5,802 nt of DNA from Actinomycetes bacterium (GTDB lineage: Bacteria > Actinomycetota > Aquicultoria > SURF-47 > JAUUWJ01). Under the pieces are notes generated by a model. The model searched no databases, was not told the DNA's origin, and was given only the letters and a program-made list of their open reading frames with translations. Shown here piece after piece: positions 5,087 through 5,802 of the stretch. The DNA is taken from contig JAUUWJ010000055.1 of assembly GCA_030589175.1 (NCBI GenBank), positions 1-5,802 on the forward strand, given 5' to 3'. Position numbers and translations under genes: made by a program. The first letter of the stretch is position 1; the number at the start of each line of letters is the position of its first letter.

Positions 5087-5802
5087 ATGTTTGACATAAG
5101 ATACCATATTGTTTCTTTAGTAGCTGTTTTTTTAGCTCTTGCTTTAGGAATATTGTTGGGGTTCTCTTTGGAAAAGCAGGGGTTACTCAAGAAACAGCAA
5201 GAACGCTTAGTAGAGAGTATTCAAAAAGATATCGATAGTGTAAGGAGTAAAAATTCTAATCTACAAAAGCAGCTGGCCTCTCAAAAGAAGTTTGAAACGA
5301 ACATTCTTCCTTTTCTGACAAAGGATAAACTAAAAGACCATGTTGTAGCTCTGGTATTTTTCGACGATGCAAAGTCAAATATATTAAAAAGTGGAGCAAA
5401 TGAAACCTTGAAAAACGCAGGAGCATCTGTTTTAGAGCTTTCCTTAAACAGGCGGTCTTTGAAGAAAATTACTCTCAATGAAGCACAAACCGAAACATTT
5501 AAAAATAGCGAGTATAAGACAATAGATGCGCTTGCCGTTGAACTGAGCTCGACTCCCGGAACCGTACTTGGGAAGTTACAGGAAGAGGAAAGTGTGAAGT
5601 TGGCAGAGGATTCTATTCCCATAAACTCAGCGGTTGTGTTTGCCGGGGGAAATAAACCGAGTCTTGAAGAAGAAGCGCTGGCAAAAGCGCTTAATAAAAA
5701 CAGGATAAAAACGGTTTTTATCGACAAAACCGAAAACGAATACAGTAAAATCGATCAATTTATAGAAGCTGGCATTGATACGGTCGATAATATAGATATG
5801 GT
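5087..5802 (+). CDS. steB: SteB/MctB family protein (DUF3186), 3' end outside the window
   Basis: An open frame of 238 codons runs from ATG 5087 off the right edge without a stop. The N-terminus MFDIRYHIVSLVAVFLALAL is the family hallmark: a short basic start, then one membrane helix (about 9-27) ending in GILLGFSL. Residues 29-70 are charged and heptad-like (KKQQERLVESIQKDIDSVR), a likely extracytoplasmic coiled coil. An alpha/beta domain starts near 84 (HVVALVFFDD), with later strands VVFAGG (183-188) and KTVFID (208-213). In corynebacteria SteB partners SteA, and its coiled coil acts on peptidoglycan hydrolase control. The Mycobacterium homologue Rv1698 was named MctB for copper handling. 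The visible part contains no cysteine, only two histidines (7 and 85) and no Met-rich motif, so copper binding has no support here. It lies 74 bp after steA, most likely in the same transcript. Confidence 0.9.
   Translation, partial: MFDIRYHIVSLVAVFLALALGILLGFSLEKQGLLKKQQERLVESIQKDIDSVRSKNSNLQKQLASQKKFETNILPFLTKDKLKDHVVALVFFDDAKSNILKSGANETLKNAGASVLELSLNRRSLKKITLNEAQTETFKNSEYKTIDALAVELSSTPGTVLGKLQEEESVKLAEDSIPINSAVVFAGGNKPSLEEEALAKALNKNRIKTVFIDKTENEYSKIDQFIEAGIDTVDNIDM

Noticed and set aside
5281..5727. 148-codon open frame on the - strand inside steB
   Set aside because: The + strand frame here encodes a recognisable SteB/MctB protein with an SD and membrane helix; the antisense frame is Ser/Phe-rich and has no family features.
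1..5802. CRISPR array, tRNA, rRNA, transposase or phage genes
   Set aside because: No spaced direct repeats of CRISPR length, no tRNA-like cloverleaf, and no transposase or phage motif was seen; nearly all of the window is occupied by the described genes.

Overview
The window is a stretch of conserved bacterial housekeeping genes. All are on the + strand and the DNA is AT-rich. The order is: tail of a probable farnesyl/geranylgeranyl diphosphate synthase (ispA-like), dxs, tlyA, nadK, steA, and the 5' part of steB/mctB, which runs off the right edge. The order ispA-dxs-tlyA followed by nadK is typical of Bacillota and Actinomycetota. The SteA-SteB(MctB) pair after nadK is best known from Actinomycetota and also occurs, as I recall, in some Clostridia-type Bacillota. 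A low-GC, deep-branching actinomycete or a non-sporulating clostridial relative fits best. I cannot choose between them from this window. The genes that usually sit between nadK/tlyA and steA in those groups (recN, and in spore formers argR/ahrC, spoIVB and spo0A) are absent. Instead nadK and steA overlap by 11 bp.

Layout. 1-99: C-terminal codons of an IspA-like prenyltransferase, with an in-frame TAG at 16-18. 99-2006: dxs with a GTG start and a good Shine-Dalgarno (SD) sequence. 2007-2072: short gap with no recognisable SD before tlyA. 2073-2864: tlyA. 2865-3043: the largest gap (179 bp), with a GC-rich imperfect palindrome flanked by 8-bp direct repeats, then an AT-rich stretch leading to nadK. 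3044-3901: nadK. 3891-5012: steA with one C-terminal membrane helix. 5013-5086: gap holding a hairpin and a five-unit 7-bp tandem repeat that runs into the steB SD. 5087 to the end: steB, incomplete.

How the genes relate. IspA and Dxs act in isoprenoid synthesis: Dxs makes the first MEP-pathway intermediate and IspA elongates prenyl chains. NadK makes NADP, which supplies reductant to the MEP pathway among others. TlyA is an rRNA 2'-O-methyltransferase. SteA and SteB are membrane-anchored partners that in corynebacteria control cell separation. The grouping looks like an old conserved neighbourhood rather than one pathway.

I found no clearly undescribed system. The points most worth a second look are the 7-bp repeat before steB, the palindrome with direct repeats after tlyA, the in-frame TAG in the ispA tail, and a SteA whose core keeps thiamin-pyrophosphokinase-like acidic motifs.
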